Origin: Hyphococcus luteus
GTDB taxonomy: Bacteria; Pseudomonadota; Alphaproteobacteria; Caulobacterales; Parvularculaceae
NCBI RefSeq assembly: GCF_002943565.1
Contig: NZ_PJCH01000017.1
Coordinates: forward strand, 62,001 to 126,000
Direction of reading: 5' to 3'
Length of the DNA stretch: 64,000 nt
The position numbers and the translations under genes were made by a program. Below are positions 38,149 through 57,021 of this stretch, in pieces (position 1 is the stretch's first letter; every line of letters begins with the position of its first letter). The notes under the pieces are model-generated. The model was given only the letters and a program-made list of their open reading frames with translations, was not told the DNA's origin and made no database searches.

Positions 38149-38988
38149 CTATTTCTTCTTCTTGCGCGCGTGACGCGAGCGCAAAATGAGTTTGTCAGTT
38201 GCTTTGTTCTTGCGGGTCTTGGCGCCCTTGGTCGGCTTGCCCCACGGGGTCACCGGGTGACGCCCGCCCGAGGTGCGGCCTTCGCCGCCGCCATGGGGGT
38301 GATCGACCGGGTTCATGACGACGCCGCGCACGGACGGACGCTTGCCCTTGTAGCGGTTGCGGCCGGCCTTGCCCGCCGACTGGTTCATGTGATCCGGGTT
38401 GGACACCGCGCCGATGGTCGCCATGCATTCGCCGGAAACGAGGCGAACCTCGCCCGATTGCATTCTGACCTGGGCCATGCCCGCATCGCGGCCGACCAGC
38501 TGAGCGTAGGAGCCGGCGGAGCGGGCGATCTGGCCGCCCTTGCCCGGCTTCAATTCCACATTGTGGACGATCGTGCCCACCGGGATCGACTTCAGCTTCA
38601 TGGCGTTGCCCGGCTTCACGTCGACCTTTTCGCCGGCGATCACCTTGTCGCCCGCTTTGAGGCGCTGCGGCGCGAGGATGTAAGCCTGCTCGCCGTCGAG
38701 ATATTTGACCAGCGCGATGAACGCCGTGCGGTTCGGATCATATTCGAGACGCTCGACCTTTGCTTCAACGCCAAACTTGTTCCGTTTGAAGTCGATGACG
38801 CGATAGGCCTTTTTCACGCCGCCGCCGCGGCGGCGCACGGTGATGCGGCCCGTATTGTTGCGCCCGGCGCTCTCCGAGAGGCCTTCGGTCAGCCCTTTGA
38901 CGGGCTTGCCTTTCCAGAGTTCGCTTTTGTCCACCAGCACCAGCTGGCGGCGGCCCGGCGTCGTCGGTTTGAATTTTTTCAAAGCCAT
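38149..38988 (-). CDS. rplB: 50S ribosomal protein L2
   Basis: 279 aa. [22 protein letters not shown], the peptidyl-transferase-proximal [19 protein letters not shown] with the conserved His, and the basic tail [10 protein letters not shown]. Essential for subunit joining. Follows rplW by 13 nt. Confidence 0.97.
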   Translation of the reverse strand: MALKKFKPTTPGRRQLVLVDKSELWKGKPVKGLTEGLSESAGRNNTGRITVRRRGGGVKKAYRVIDFKRNKFGVEAKVERLEYDPNRTAFIALVKYLDGEQAYILAPQRLKAGDKVIAGEKVDVKPGNAMKLKSIPVGTIVHNVELKPGKGGQIARSAGSYAQLVGRDAGMAQVRMQSGEVRLVSGECMATIGAVSNPDHMNQSAGKAGRNRYKGKRPSVRGVVMNPVDHPHGGGEGRTSGGRHPVTPWGKPTKGAKTRKNKATDKLILRSRHARKKKK

Positions 38989-39001
38989 TTTTCAGTCCGC
39001 C

Positions 39002-39316
39002 TTAAAGTCCGGTCGTCACGTCGATCGTATGGCCCTCTTCGAGGGTCACGACCGCTTTTTTCACCGTGGAGCGCGTATAGGGCCGGCCACGGAACTGCTT
39101 GTTCTTGCCTTTGACGCGCAGGGTGTTCACGGCTTTCACTTTCACCTTGAACAGCGCCTCGACGGCTTCCTTGATCTCCGGCTTGGTGGCCGTGATCGGT
39201 GTCTGGAACACGACCTGATTGTGCTCCGCCGCGATCGTCGATTTCTCGGTGATCACCGGCGCAATCAGCGTGTTGTAATGGGCCTCGGCGGCCGTGGTGT
39301 CGGATTTCTTGCTCAT
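39002..39316 (-). CDS. rplW: 50S ribosomal protein L23
   Basis: 104 aa. [25 protein letters not shown] (in parts), [21 protein letters not shown] are typical. Main dock for trigger factor and SRP at the exit tunnel. Overlaps rplD by four bases (ATGA). Confidence 0.96.
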   Translation of the reverse strand: MSKKSDTTAAEAHYNTLIAPVITEKSTIAAEHNQVVFQTPITATKPEIKEAVEALFKVKVKAVNTLRVKGKNKQFRGRPYTRSTVKKAVVTLEEGHTIDVTTGL

Positions 39317-39930
39317 TTGAGTCGAGCCTCCAGGCCTTCAACAGCCGCTTTCGTGAGGACCAGCTTGTCCTTGCGCAGGATGTCGTAAACATTCGCGCCG
39401 ATGACCGGGAGCATGTCGATGCTCGCCAGGTTGCGCGTCGCAAGGCCGAAATTCTCATCCACCGACGCGTCGACGATCAGCGCGTTTTCGATGTTCATCT
39501 TTGCGAAAGCCTCGATCAGGCTCTTGGTCTTGGCTTCGGCGAGCTTTGCTTCGTCAATGACGATCAGCGAGCCTTCGGCGGCCTTGGCGGACAGCGCATG
39601 CTTGAGCGCAAGACGGCGAACCTTTTTCGGCAGGCCGATCTCATGGCTGCGCGGACGGGGCCCGTGGGCCTTGCCGCCGCCGCGGAATTGCGGGGCCGCG
39701 CGGTTGCCGTGACGGGCGCCGCCGCTTCCCTTTTGGCGGCCCCATTTCTTCGAGGTCATCTTGACCTCGCCGCGTTCTTTCGCCTTGTGCGTGCCTTGCT
39801 GGCGCTTGGCCAGCTGATAGACGACGCAGCGATGCAGAATGTCCGCACGCGGCTCGAGCCCGAAGATCGCCTCATCGAGATCGATGGAGCCGGCCTTCTT
39901 GTTATCCATGCTGAGGACGTCGGTTTTCAT
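39313..39930 (-). CDS. rplD: 50S ribosomal protein L4
   Basis: 205 aa. Tunnel-loop sequence [28 protein letters not shown] (in parts) and the C-terminal globular part ending [10 protein letters not shown]4 is the autoregulator of the S10 operon in E. coli; whether that applies here is unknown. Abuts rplC with a one-base overlap. Confidence 0.97.
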   Translation of the reverse strand: MKTDVLSMDNKKAGSIDLDEAIFGLEPRADILHRCVVYQLAKRQQGTHKAKERGEVKMTSKKWGRQKGSGGARHGNRAAPQFRGGGKAHGPRPRSHEIGLPKKVRRLALKHALSAKAAEGSLIVIDEAKLAEAKTKSLIEAFAKMNIENALIVDASVDENFGLATRNLASIDMLPVIGANVYDILRKDKLVLTKAAVEGLEARLK

Positions 39931-40796
39931 TATTCGTCCCCTTCCTTCTTCTCTTCTTCAGGGGCTTCTTCGACGCCTTCAGCGCCGGCCCCGGAATCCT
40001 GTTCTTCAAGCGCGGCGCGCTGCTGCGCAAGTTCTTCCTCGCGCTGGGCCGCCGCCGCCGCCTCTTCTTCCGCCGCAGCGGCCGCGGCGGCTTCTTCCGC
40101 CTGGCGCTTGGCTTCTTCAGCCGCGGATTTCAGCGCCGCCGGCAGAATGATGTTGTCGGGCGTCGGCTTTTTCACCGCGTCCTTGATCAGCACCCAGCCG
40201 CCTTTCGGCCCCGGCACGGCGCCTTTGATCAGGATAAGCCCCCGATCCGCATCGGTTTTGACGACCTGCAGGTTTTGGGTCGTCACCCGCGCGGCGCCGT
40301 AATGGCCGGCCATTTTCTTGCCTTTGAAGACCTTGCCCGGATCCTGGCATTGACCGGTGGAGCCGTGCGCGCGGTGCGAGATCGAGACGCCGTGCGTGGC
40401 GCGAAGCCCGCCGAAATTCCAGCGCTTCATGGCGCCGGCGAAGCCCTTGCCGATGGAGGTGCCGGTGACGTCCACGAACTGGCCTTCGAAATAATGGTCG
40501 GCCGTGATCTCTTCGCCGACATTGATCATGTTGTCTTCCGAAACGCGGAACTCGGCCACTTTGGCTTTCGGCTCCACATTGGCTTTCGCGAACTGGCCGC
40601 GCTCGGCCTTGGTGGCGCGCTTGGCTTTCTTCTTGCCGGCGCCGAGCTGAACGGCGGTGTAGCCGTTCTTGTCGGCGGTGCGCTGGCCCACGACCTGGCA
40701 GGCGTCGAGCTGCATCACCGTCACCGGCAGGTGATCGCCGCCCTCGGTGAAGATGCGGGTCATCCCGACCTTTTTCGCAATTAATCCCGTGCGCAT
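39930..40796 (-). CDS. rplC: 50S ribosomal protein L3 with long acidic C-terminal extension
   Basis: 288 aa, about 70 residues longer than most L3. The core ([41 protein letters not shown]) is normal and ends near residue 222. The rest is a helix-prone Ala/Glu tail ([20 protein letters not shown]) with a final acidic [10 protein letters not shown]3 is an early assembly protein near the peptidyl-transferase centre. The tail likely extends from the ribosome surface and may be lineage-specific. Follows rpsJ by 12 nt. Confidence 0.95.
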   Translation of the reverse strand: MRTGLIAKKVGMTRIFTEGGDHLPVTVMQLDACQVVGQRTADKNGYTAVQLGAGKKKAKRATKAERGQFAKANVEPKAKVAEFRVSEDNMINVGEEITADHYFEGQFVDVTGTSIGKGFAGAMKRWNFGGLRATHGVSISHRAHGSTGQCQDPGKVFKGKKMAGHYGAARVTTQNLQVVKTDADRGLILIKGAVPGPKGGWVLIKDAVKKPTPDNIILPAALKSAAEEAKRQAEEAAAAAAAEEEAAAAAQREEELAQQRAALEEQDSGAGAEGVEEAPEEEKKEGDE

Positions 40797-40808
40797 TTCC
40801 AGTGCTCC

Positions 40809-41120
40809 TTAAGCGCCAAGCTTGATTTCGACGTCGACGCCGGCCGAGAGGTCGAGTTTCATCAGCGCATCAACCGTTTGCGGCGTCGGATCGACAATGT
40901 CGAGCATGCGCTTGTGAGTGCGCATTTCGAACTGCTCACGGCTTTTCTTATCGATATGCGGCGACCGGTTGACCGTGTAACGCTCGATGCGGGTCGGCAG
41001 CGGGATCGGCCCGCGCACATTCGCGCCCGTGCGTTTCGCCGTATTGACGATTTCCTGCGTCGAAGCGTCGAGCACGCGATGATCAAACGCCTTCAGTCTG
41101 ATGCGGATATTCTGTTGCAT
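40809..41120 (-). CDS. rpsJ: 30S ribosomal protein S10
   Basis: 103 aa. [25 protein letters not shown] and [20 protein letters not shown] are the S10 marks; residues of the NusB/NusE partner face are intact. Also acts as NusE in antitermination. First gene of the S10 operon after the tuf terminator. Confidence 0.97.
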   Translation of the reverse strand: MQQNIRIRLKAFDHRVLDASTQEIVNTAKRTGANVRGPIPLPTRIERYTVNRSPHIDKKSREQFEMRTHKRMLDIVDPTPQTVDALMKLDLSAGVDVEIKLGA

Positions 41121-41167
41121 TTTTCGGTCGCTTTGCTTTCGGGTCTACGCTTCGCTCTTTAAAACTT

Positions 41168-41222
41168 TCCGGACCTTAATTCCGGAGTCGAAAACGCGGA
41201 CCGGCCATAAACCGGTCCGCGC
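41168..41222 (-). terminator. intrinsic terminator after tuf with second hairpin
   Basis: CGCGGACCGG (41195-41204) pairs with CCGGTCCGCG (41212-41221), loop 7 nt. Read on the minus strand it ends GTTTTCG, a typical if modest U run, 15 nt after the tuf stop. A smaller TCCGGA/TCCGGA stem follows at 41168-41186 near rpsJ. Together they separate the str and S10 operons. No convincing promoter for rpsJ is seen in the remaining 45 nt, so readthrough may feed the S10 operon. Confidence 0.7.
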
Positions 41223-41236
41223 TATTTTCATGCCTG

Positions 41237-42412
41237 CTACTCGATGATCTTCGAGACAATGCCGGCGCCGACGGTGCGGCCGCCTTCACGGATAGCGAAG
41301 CGGAGCTTCTCTTCCATGGCGATCGGCACGATCAGTTCGACATTCAGCTCGGCGTTGTCGCCCGGCATCACCATTTCCGTGCCTTCTTTCAGCGTCACGA
41401 CGCCGGTCACGTCGGTCGTGCGGAAATAGAACTGCGGACGGTAGTTGGTGAAGAACGGGGTGTGACGGCCGCCTTCTTCTTTCGTCAGAATGTAGGCTTC
41501 GGCCACGAATTTCGTGTGCGGGGTCACGGAGCCCGGCTTGCAGAGAACCTGGCCGCGCTCGACCGCGTCACGTTCGATGCCGCGAAGCAGAACGCCGACA
41601 TTGTCGCCCGCTTCGCCGCGGTCAAGCAGCTTGCGGAACATTTCAACGCCCGTGCAGGTGGTTTTCTTGGTGTCTTTGATGCCGACGATTTCAAGCTCGT
41701 CGCCGACGGTGACGACGCCGCGCTCGACACGGCCGGTCACGACGGTGCCGCGGCCGGAGATCGAGAACACGTCTTCGATCGGCAGCAGGAACGGCTGGTC
41801 GACCGGACGATCCGGGGTCGGGATGTATTCGTCGACGGCTTTCATCAGCTCTTTGATGGAGTTTTCGCCGATTTCCGGATCGCGGCCTTCAAGCGCGGCG
41901 AGCGCCGAGCCTTTGATGATCGGAATATCGTCGCCCGGGAATTCGTAAGAGGACAGAAGTTCGCGGACTTCCATTTCCACGAGCTCGAGAAGTTCTTCGT
42001 CGTCGACCTGGTCGACTTTGTTGAGATAAACGACGATCGCCGGCACGCCGACCTGACGCGCAAGCAGGATGTGCTCGCGGGTCTGCGGCATCGGGCCGTC
42101 GGCGGCGTTCACAACGAGGATCGCGCCGTCCATCTGCGCCGCGCCGGTGATCATGTTTTTCACATAGTCGGCGTGGCCGGGGCAGTCGACGTGTGCGTAG
42201 TGACGGTTTTCCGTTTCATACTCGACGTGCGCCGTAGAGATGGTGATGCCGCGCGCCTTTTCTTCCGGCGCGGCGTCAATCTGATCATAGGCCTGGAAGT
42301 CACCGAAATATTTGGTGATCGCAGCCGTCAGGGTCGTCTTGCCGTGGTCGACGTGACCAATCGTGCCAATGTTGGCGTGCGGCTTATTACGTTCAAACTT
42401 TGCCTTCGACAT
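41237..42412 (-). CDS. tuf: translation elongation factor Tu
   Basis: 391 aa GTPase that delivers aminoacyl-tRNA. GHVDHGKTT (P-loop), the G3 motif [20 protein letters not shown] and NKVDQ (G4) are present, with the domain 2-3 segment [18 protein letters not shown]. Length is near the usual 396. Follows fusA by 84 nt. Whether a second tuf copy exists elsewhere is unknown. Confidence 0.97.
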   Translation of the reverse strand: MSKAKFERNKPHANIGTIGHVDHGKTTLTAAITKYFGDFQAYDQIDAAPEEKARGITISTAHVEYETENRHYAHVDCPGHADYVKNMITGAAQMDGAILVVNAADGPMPQTREHILLARQVGVPAIVVYLNKVDQVDDEELLELVEMEVRELLSSYEFPGDDIPIIKGSALAALEGRDPEIGENSIKELMKAVDEYIPTPDRPVDQPFLLPIEDVFSISGRGTVVTGRVERGVVTVGDELEIVGIKDTKKTTCTGVEMFRKLLDRGEAGDNVGVLLRGIERDAVERGQVLCKPGSVTPHTKFVAEAYILTKEEGGRHTPFFTNYRPQFYFRTTDVTGVVTLKEGTEMVMPGDNAELNVELIVPIAMEEKLRFAIREGGRTVGAGIVSKIIE

Positions 42413-42496
42413 TTCACTTCTCTCCGTCTTCTTTGACGTCTGTCGTTAAACCTTATCGCCCGGTTCTGCTTACTGGCGGGCGCCTTCGCGTGTCGG

Positions 42497-44575
42497 CTAG
42501 CCTGCCAGCTTCGCCTTAACTTCGTCTTCGACCGCTTTCGGCACGCGCTCATAATGATCGAACTGCATCGTGTACTGAGCGCGACCCTGGGTCGCCGAGC
42601 GAAGATTGTTCACATAGCCAAACATGTTGGCGAGCGGCACCATGGCGTGCACCACATTGGCGTTGCCGCGCATTTCCTGGTCCTGGATCTGCCCGCGCCG
42701 CGAGTTGAGGTCGCCGATGACCGTGCCGGTGTATTCTTCCGGGGTCACGACCTCGACCTTCATGACCGGCTCGAGAAGCGCAAGCCCCAGCGCCGGCTTG
42801 TTTTCGCGGAACGCTGCGCGCGACGCGATTTCGAACGCGAGCACGGATGAGTCAACATCGTGGAAGGCGCCGTCATAAAGCTCGACTTTGAAGTCGAGGA
42901 TCGGGAAGCCGACCAGGAGACCTGTCTCGCGGATCGAATTGATGCCTTTTTCGACGCCGGGGATGTATTCCTTGGGAATGGACCCGCCGACGATCTGGCT
43001 TTCGAAGGAGTAGCCCGTGCCCGGCTCCTGCGGAATGACGCGGAACTTGATGCGCGCGAACTGGCCCGACCCGCCGGACTGTTTTTTGTGGGTGTAGTCG
43101 ATATCCGCTTCTTTGGTGATCGTTTCGCGATAGGCCACCTGCGGCGCGCCGATATTGGCTTCGACTTTGAATTCGCGCTTCATGCGATCGACGAGAATGT
43201 CGAGGTGAAGCTCGCCCATGCCCTTGATGATGGTCTGGCCGGACTCTTCATCGGTGGAGACGCGGAAGGACGGGTCTTCGGCGGCGAGACGCTGCAGCGC
43301 GAGGCCCATCTTTTCCTGGTCGGCCTTGGTTTTCGGCTCGACGGCGAGCTCGATGACCGGCTCGGGAAATTCCATGCGCTCGAGAATGACCGGCTTCGCG
43401 GGATCGCAGAGCGTGTCGCCCGTGGTCGTGTCTTTCAGGCCGACAATGGCGATGATGTCGCCCGCATAGGCCTCTTTGATCTCTTCGCGGCTGTTGGAGT
43501 GCATTTGCAGCATCCGGCCGGCGCGTTCTTTCTTGCCTTTCACCGTGTTCAGCACCTGCGACCCGGCTTCGAGCTTGCCCGAATAAATCCGGCAGAAAGT
43601 GAGCGAACCCACAAACGGGTCGTTCATCACTTTAAAGGCCAGCATGGAGAGCGGCTCGTCGTCGGACGATTTGCGCACCACTTCTTCTTCGCTGTCCGGC
43701 AGCACGCCCTTGATTGGCTTCACTTCGACCGGGCTCGGCAGATAGTCGACAACCGCGTCGAGCATCGGCTGAACGCCCTTGTTCTTGAAGGCCGAGCCGC
43801 ACAGCACCGGGTGGAACTCAACCGAGCAGGTGCCTTTGCGGATAAGACGCTTCAGCGTGTCCACGTCCGGCTCGTTGCCTTCGAGATAGGCTTCCATCGC
43901 CTCTTCGTCGATTTCAACGACGGTCTCGATCATCTGCTCGCGATATTCCTTGGCCTTCTCGACGAGATCGGCCGGAATCTCTTCTTCGTGGAAAGCGGCG
44001 CCGAGACCCTCCTCTTCCCAGATGATGGCTTTCATCGTGAGAAGATCGACAACGCCTTGAAAATTGCTTTCCGCGCCTACGGGCAGCTGAAGAATGACCG
44101 TCTTCGCAGCGAGGCGTTTGTGGATGGTGTCCACGGAATAATAGAAGTCCGCGCCGAGCTTATCCATCTTGTTGATGAAGAAGATGCGCGGAACCTGGTA
44201 CTTGTCGCCCTGGCGCCAGACCGTTTCGGTTTGCGGCTCGACGCCGGCGTTGGCGTCGAGAAGCGCGACCGCCCCGTCCAGCACGCGAAGCGAACGCTCG
44301 ACTTCGATGGTGAAGTCGACGTGGCCTGGGGTGTCGATAATGTTGAGGCGCTTGTCTTTCCAGGCGCAGGTCGTCGCGGCCGAGGTGATGGTGATCCCCC
44401 GCTCCTGCTCCTGCTCCATCCAGTCCATGGTCGCGGCGCCGTCATGGACTTCGCCGATTTTGTGAGACTTGCCGGTGTAATAAAGGACACGCTCGGTCGT
44501 CGTCGTTTTGCCCGCATCGATGTGGGCCATGATGCCGAAGTTCCGGTAGTCCTCGATTTTATGCGTGCGGGTCAT
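42497..44575 (-). CDS. fusA: translation elongation factor G
   Basis: 692 aa. [13 protein letters not shown] (P-loop), [22 protein letters not shown] and [10 protein letters not shown] (G-domain) followed by domains II-V; C-terminal [21 protein letters not shown] is conserved. Translocates tRNAs and, with Frr, recycles ribosomes. Follows rpsG by 30 nt. Confidence 0.97.
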   Translation of the reverse strand: MTRTHKIEDYRNFGIMAHIDAGKTTTTERVLYYTGKSHKIGEVHDGAATMDWMEQEQERGITITSAATTCAWKDKRLNIIDTPGHVDFTIEVERSLRVLDGAVALLDANAGVEPQTETVWRQGDKYQVPRIFFINKMDKLGADFYYSVDTIHKRLAAKTVILQLPVGAESNFQGVVDLLTMKAIIWEEEGLGAAFHEEEIPADLVEKAKEYREQMIETVVEIDEEAMEAYLEGNEPDVDTLKRLIRKGTCSVEFHPVLCGSAFKNKGVQPMLDAVVDYLPSPVEVKPIKGVLPDSEEEVVRKSSDDEPLSMLAFKVMNDPFVGSLTFCRIYSGKLEAGSQVLNTVKGKKERAGRMLQMHSNSREEIKEAYAGDIIAIVGLKDTTTGDTLCDPAKPVILERMEFPEPVIELAVEPKTKADQEKMGLALQRLAAEDPSFRVSTDEESGQTIIKGMGELHLDILVDRMKREFKVEANIGAPQVAYRETITKEADIDYTHKKQSGGSGQFARIKFRVIPQEPGTGYSFESQIVGGSIPKEYIPGVEKGINSIRETGLLVGFPILDFKVELYDGAFHDVDSSVLAFEIASRAAFRENKPALGLALLEPVMKVEVVTPEEYTGTVIGDLNSRRGQIQDQEMRGNANVVHAMVPLANMFGYVNNLRSATQGRAQYTMQFDHYERVPKAVEDEVKAKLAG

Positions 44576-44605
44576 GACTGACGGCCTTAACTCGTTTGAA
44601 TTCCG

Positions 44606-45079
<474 letters not shown>

Positions 45080-45087
45080 TTAATCCC

Positions 45088-45459
45088 TTACTTCGGACGC
45101 TTGGCGCCGTATTTCGAACGGCGCTGTTTGCGGTCTTTCACGCCTTGCGTGTCAAGCACGCCGCGCACGATGTGATAGCGAACGCCCGGAAGGTCTTTCA
45201 CGCGGCCGCCGCGGATCAGCACCACCGAGTGCTCCTGCAGATTGTGGCCTTCGCCCGGGATGTAGCCGATGACTTCATAGCCGTTGGTCAGACGGATTTT
45301 CGCGACTTTCCGGAGCGCCGAGTTCGGCTTCTTCGGCGTCGTCGTGTAGACGCGCGTGCACACGCCGCGCTTTTGAGGATTGCCCTCAAGCGCCGGCACT
45401 TTGTTGATTGCGCGTTTCGGCTTCCGCGGTTTGCGGATCAATTGTTGTATCGTCGGCAT
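45088..45459 (-). CDS. rpsL: 30S ribosomal protein S12
   Basis: 123 aa from the ATG at 45459 ([19 protein letters not shown]), preceded by GGAG-like bases. The open frame runs 23 codons further, but that part is not family-like. The decoding loop [16 protein letters not shown] and [17 protein letters not shown] carry the Lys residues of the streptomycin-sensitive form. First gene of the str operon; promoter and leader upstream. Confidence 0.96.
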   Translation of the reverse strand: MPTIQQLIRKPRKPKRAINKVPALEGNPQKRGVCTRVYTTTPKKPNSALRKVAKIRLTNGYEVIGYIPGEGHNLQEHSVVLIRGGRVKDLPGVRYHIVRGVLDTQGVKDRKQRRSKYGAKRPK

Positions 45460-45896
45460 CCGTTTCCGTCTCTCCGGGCTTGGCCTTCGCTTTTCGCGGG
45501 CGGCGGCCCTAAAATTCGAACGCGGCATGAACGCAGCCGTCCATGACGCAAACGAGCGGAGCCCCGTCAGGCGGAACGCCGCTCAAAAAACCTGGCACTG
45601 TCATCAGCTAAAAGCGGCTGCGTTTCAGGGTCTTTTCCAAAGGAAAAGAGCTGACGGCCAGCCATTCAGCGGCGCGAGACATAACCTTGCGAATCGCGGG
45701 GGTCAATACGGTTTTAAGATTTTTCACTCAAGCCGGGCGCTTTTTTGCCTCACTAGCGGGCTGGGCGAAAAATTGGGCGTTTTCTTGCATATTCGCGTGC
45801 GCAATAGACCCATCTTGCGCCATAGAGGCGTAAATGCAAACCAGCTTTAGTGGGGACTTGCCGAGATTGCGCCCGCCCCGACGCCGGAGCCAGCTA
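45460..45896. promoter_or_regulatory. rpsL promoter and leader; gap to the divergent glycosyltransferase
   Basis: This 437-nt gap contains no gene I can support. On the minus strand TTGACC (45701-45706) and TATGTC (45678-45683) are 17 nt apart, a likely str-operon promoter leaving a leader of about 210 nt. Inside the leader TCTTTTCC-AAA-GGAAAAGA (45631-45649) forms a perfect 8-bp hairpin. On the plus side a GGAG at 45886-45889 precedes the chosen glycosyltransferase start. The remaining bases show nothing clear. Confidence 0.5.
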
Positions 45897-47171
45897 ATGA
45901 CCGTATTCGAAGAGCCGATTCTCGCCATCCCGGAGGACGCCGGGGCGCGTTTGCGCGAATCGCTGGGTCTCGCCCCCGACGAGCCGGCCCGGCTCGCCTA
46001 TCTGCCCGGCCCGGGAGACGTCTACGGCACCTTCCGCCACTGGCGGGAAGGCCGGCACGATCCGCGCTCCCCCACCGTCACCTATTCCCTGCAGTTTTAC
46101 GAATTCTGCGAGACGGCCAGCTGCGAGGGTCTTTTAATCTCTTATTCCGCCGAGGGCGCTCCGACCATCGCGGACGGCGGCTACACCTTCGTTAACATCG
46201 CCCACACGCCGGGCGCCGGGACCGCCTCTTATTATGCCAGCCGCTATCAATACGCCCAAAGCTGCCTTAAGGCCCTCAACGCGTTCAAACCCCACGCGAC
46301 CATCCTTTCCAGCGACTTCGACTGGCAATATCTGGCGCAAGCCAAGCGCGCAGCCGGCCGCCTGATCCTGTCGATCCATAATACAAGATGGCCCATGGGG
46401 GCCGAGCATCTCAGCCTGCGCCAGAAACTGGGGAATGCTGGCTACCGGCTGGCGCTCCGGTCGGCGGATGCCGCGGTCTGCACCTCCCATGAGTGCGAAA
46501 GGCAGACGAAGCAGTTGTCCGGGGACGATTTCCCGACTTTCGTGGAAACGCCGCAATTGGCCATCCGCAAGACCGCCGGCCAGGGTCCCCGCCCCGCCCC
46601 GTCGCCGACCGGCGGGCGGCTTATGTTTCTGGGGCGCCTTGAACAGTCGAAAGGAGTCTTCGATCTGCTCGAGGCGTATTCCCGGCTTCGCGCGAACCGC
46701 CCGGATCTGGAGCTTGTCTATGCCGGCGGCGGCGGCGCGCTCGCGCCGCTTCGCGAGGCTATCGCCGAAAAGAAACTGGACGGTCAGGTCCGGGCCCTCG
46801 GCCAGCTGGGCTCGGACGAAGTCCACGCCGAGCTCGCCAAGGCGGACCTTGTCGTCTGCCCGACACGCACCGACTTCAAGGAAGGGCTCGCTCTCGTCTG
46901 TTTCGAGGCCGCCGCGCATGGCGCGCCCTCCGTCATGAGCTCCGTCGTGCCGGCGCAGGATCTCCTGCAGGGCGCCTGCGTCGTCTATCCAGCCAATGAC
47001 GCAGCTGCGCTGGCGCACGCGATCGGGGAAACGCTTTCCGATCCGGAACGCTATGAAAGGCTCAGCGCCCTTTGCCGGAAGCGCGCCAAAATCACGTTCG
47101 ACCGCTCGCGATCATGGGGGGCTCAACTTTACAAGGCCTTGGTCGCCGCCGGCTGGAAACAGCCTCAATGA
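45897..47171 (+). CDS. glycosyltransferase family 4 (GT-B) protein
   Basis: 424 aa. The C-terminal half has the GT4 pattern: LMFLGRLEQSKGVFDLLEAY, a DVDA-like central part, and the E-x7-E nucleotide-sugar motif at E329 and E337 (EGLALVCFE), then HGAPSVMSSVVPAQDLL. The N-terminal half is less conserved. Probably transfers a sugar from a nucleotide donor in cell-surface polysaccharide or glycoprotein synthesis. The ATG at 45897 with GGAG 7 nt upstream is preferred to one at 45834 with AGAGG. Overlaps the next gene by four bases (ATGA). Lies between rpsL and rpoC, on the opposite strand from both. Confidence 0.85.
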   Translation: MTVFEEPILAIPEDAGARLRESLGLAPDEPARLAYLPGPGDVYGTFRHWREGRHDPRSPTVTYSLQFYEFCETASCEGLLISYSAEGAPTIADGGYTFVNIAHTPGAGTASYYASRYQYAQSCLKALNAFKPHATILSSDFDWQYLAQAKRAAGRLILSIHNTRWPMGAEHLSLRQKLGNAGYRLALRSADAAVCTSHECERQTKQLSGDDFPTFVETPQLAIRKTAGQGPRPAPSPTGGRLMFLGRLEQSKGVFDLLEAYSRLRANRPDLELVYAGGGGALAPLREAIAEKKLDGQVRALGQLGSDEVHAELAKADLVVCPTRTDFKEGLALVCFEAAAHGAPSVMSSVVPAQDLLQGACVVYPANDAAALAHAIGETLSDPERYERLSALCRKRAKITFDRSRSWGAQLYKALVAAGWKQPQ

Positions 47172-48247
47172 ATCCGATGATCCGTCTTCGTCCTTATACC
47201 AACGCAGCAATGAAGCGTTTGCGGCGGCCGCCGGCCTTTGTCGAATCCGCCACGCAGTCGATCATCCTTGAACCCGAAATGAAAATGACTCATCGGCCTC
47301 CGCTATTAATAAACGGAGAGATGGATCGGGTCACCGGCTTTTCGCCTGGCGATACTTTTGACAGAGCGAAAGCTTTAATCTTTGGCGGCGAAGTCACAAA
47401 AGCTCCGCTCATCCGATATGAGTTCAAGAATATCCTCGTCTATCCGACCGGTTTAAGCACAGAAGCCGCAAACTACATGCGCAGTCTGTCTCTACCTCAT
47501 CGGGAGCTTATGAGCGGAAAGCTCACGCGGCTGCCGAAAGCGCTCTCTACGCATACATCAGTAAGCGTACGTTATTTCGGTCACTGGCTGGGCGATTCCT
47601 GCCCGACGGCTCTCTTAAAAGAAGAGGATGAAGCCCTGTTGATGACCAATAAGGACGAATGGCCGCACACGGCGGAATACTCGCATCTGTTCGGACTGAC
47701 GCCAGAGGCTCCGGGCGTTTATCACGTTGAAACTTTGTCCTGGGTGCACGACATCGGACAGGGCGAAAACCGCGCCAGACGCTGCCGGGAACTACGCCGG
47801 CGTTTGCGCGCCCATGATGATCTGAAGGAAGAAAAGGCGGGCGGCGGGCTTGTTTACTTGCGGCGCGGCCTGTCTGGCGTGCGGCGTGAAATCGCCCACG
47901 AAGATGAATTGATCGCCCGCCTTGCCGCTAAGGGCTTCAAGATCCTTGATATTACCGGGCTCAGCGCTCGCGACTTGCTGCGCCAGGCGCTCGACGCAGA
48001 GATCTGCGTCACGATCGACGGCAGTCACATGGATCACGCGCACTATTTTCTAAAAGAGCACGGACTATTGCTCGTCATTCAGCCATCGGACAGGTTTTGC
48101 TTAGCTCCTTTGGAACGGGCTGACGCATTTGGACTTAATACCGCTTTTATCGTCGCGGACGCCTCCCCCGACGGCTATGTCGTGGACGCCGACAAGATCC
48201 TCAGAACGATTGACCTTTGGCGCAAGCAAAAGGCGGCGACCGCCTGA
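47168..48247 (+). CDS. probable glycosyltransferase family 61 (DUF563-like) protein
   Basis: 359 aa from the ATG at 47168, which overlaps the preceding stop as ATGA. The C-terminal half has GGLVYLRRGLSGVRREIAHEDEL, ARDLLRQALDAEICVTIDGSHMDHAHYF, a pattern like that of GT61/DUF563 proteins (YxRR, then a conserved GSxxxH loop). Likely partner of the GT4 gene in one surface-glycan pathway. Base composition looks visibly lower in GC than neighbours in the first half, suggesting transfer or relaxed selection. The assignment is moderate. Confidence 0.6.
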   Translation: MNPMIRLRPYTNAAMKRLRRPPAFVESATQSIILEPEMKMTHRPPLLINGEMDRVTGFSPGDTFDRAKALIFGGEVTKAPLIRYEFKNILVYPTGLSTEAANYMRSLSLPHRELMSGKLTRLPKALSTHTSVSVRYFGHWLGDSCPTALLKEEDEALLMTNKDEWPHTAEYSHLFGLTPEAPGVYHVETLSWVHDIGQGENRARRCRELRRRLRAHDDLKEEKAGGGLVYLRRGLSGVRREIAHEDELIARLAAKGFKILDITGLSARDLLRQALDAEICVTIDGSHMDHAHYFLKEHGLLLVIQPSDRFCLAPLERADAFGLNTAFIVADASPDGYVVDADKILRTIDLWRKQKAATA

Positions 48248-48264
48248 CCTCGCCCTTAATAAGG

Positions 48265-48296
48265 AAAAGGCTTTCCGGATGACCGGAAAGCCTTTT
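48265..48296. terminator. shared bidirectional terminator between the glycosyltransferase pair and rpoC
   Basis: AAAAGGCTTTCCGG (48265-48278) pairs perfectly with CCGGAAAGCCTTTT (48283-48296) around the loop ATGA, a 14-bp stem with A/T runs on both ends. It ends the plus-strand glycosyltransferase transcript 18 nt after its stop and the minus-strand rpoC transcript 27 nt after its stop. Confidence 0.9.
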
Positions 48297-48322
48297 CGAT
48301 TTCAAGCCATGCAGAATGCGCC

Positions 48323-52570
<4,248 letters not shown>

Positions 52571-52646
52571 GAGCGCCTCTTAACTTTCGGGGCGGATGAT
52601 CAGTCCGCAAATAAAATCAAAGGGTGGAACGGGAAACGCCGACGCG

Positions 52647-56732
<4,086 letters not shown>

Positions 56733-56900
56733 ATTATCCTCACAAGCGGAAGTCAGTCCCAAAGCGCGCGAAACCCGTCGCGACAAACAGGGTTAACGCA
56801 TGCGCAAAAGCCCCGTCGGCCGGACCAAGTTCGACCGCGGGTCGCGGGTGACCTAAATTTTGTTCTCGATTAACCGAAGCACGTCGCCGCAAAGCCTGAA

Positions 56901-56926
56901 GCCGCCGACGGACTGCCGTCGGCGGC
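56901..56926. promoter_or_regulatory. strong hairpin in the rplL-rpoB gap
   Basis: GCCGCCGACGG (56901-56911) pairs perfectly with CCGTCGGCGGC (56916-56926) around ACTG, an 11-bp stem without a following T run on the minus strand. In E. coli the same gap holds a partial attenuator and an RNase III site that set the ratio of L7/L12 to RNA polymerase. This hairpin is a good candidate for the same role. The rest of the 289-nt gap also has a GGCGG-AAC-CCGCC inverted repeat next to the rplL stop (57006-57018). Confidence 0.5.
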
Positions 56927-57021
56927 GAATGGGTGTAATAGGCGCGCTCGCCCGCCTCCGCAACCCCCGTGGGGGAAGAAATTGAGGAGAAAAACGCGCC
57001 CGGATGGCGGGTTCCGCCAAT

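Noticed and set aside
42860-44581. 573-codon open frame opposite fusA
   Set aside because: Antisense shadow with the same composition as other shadows.
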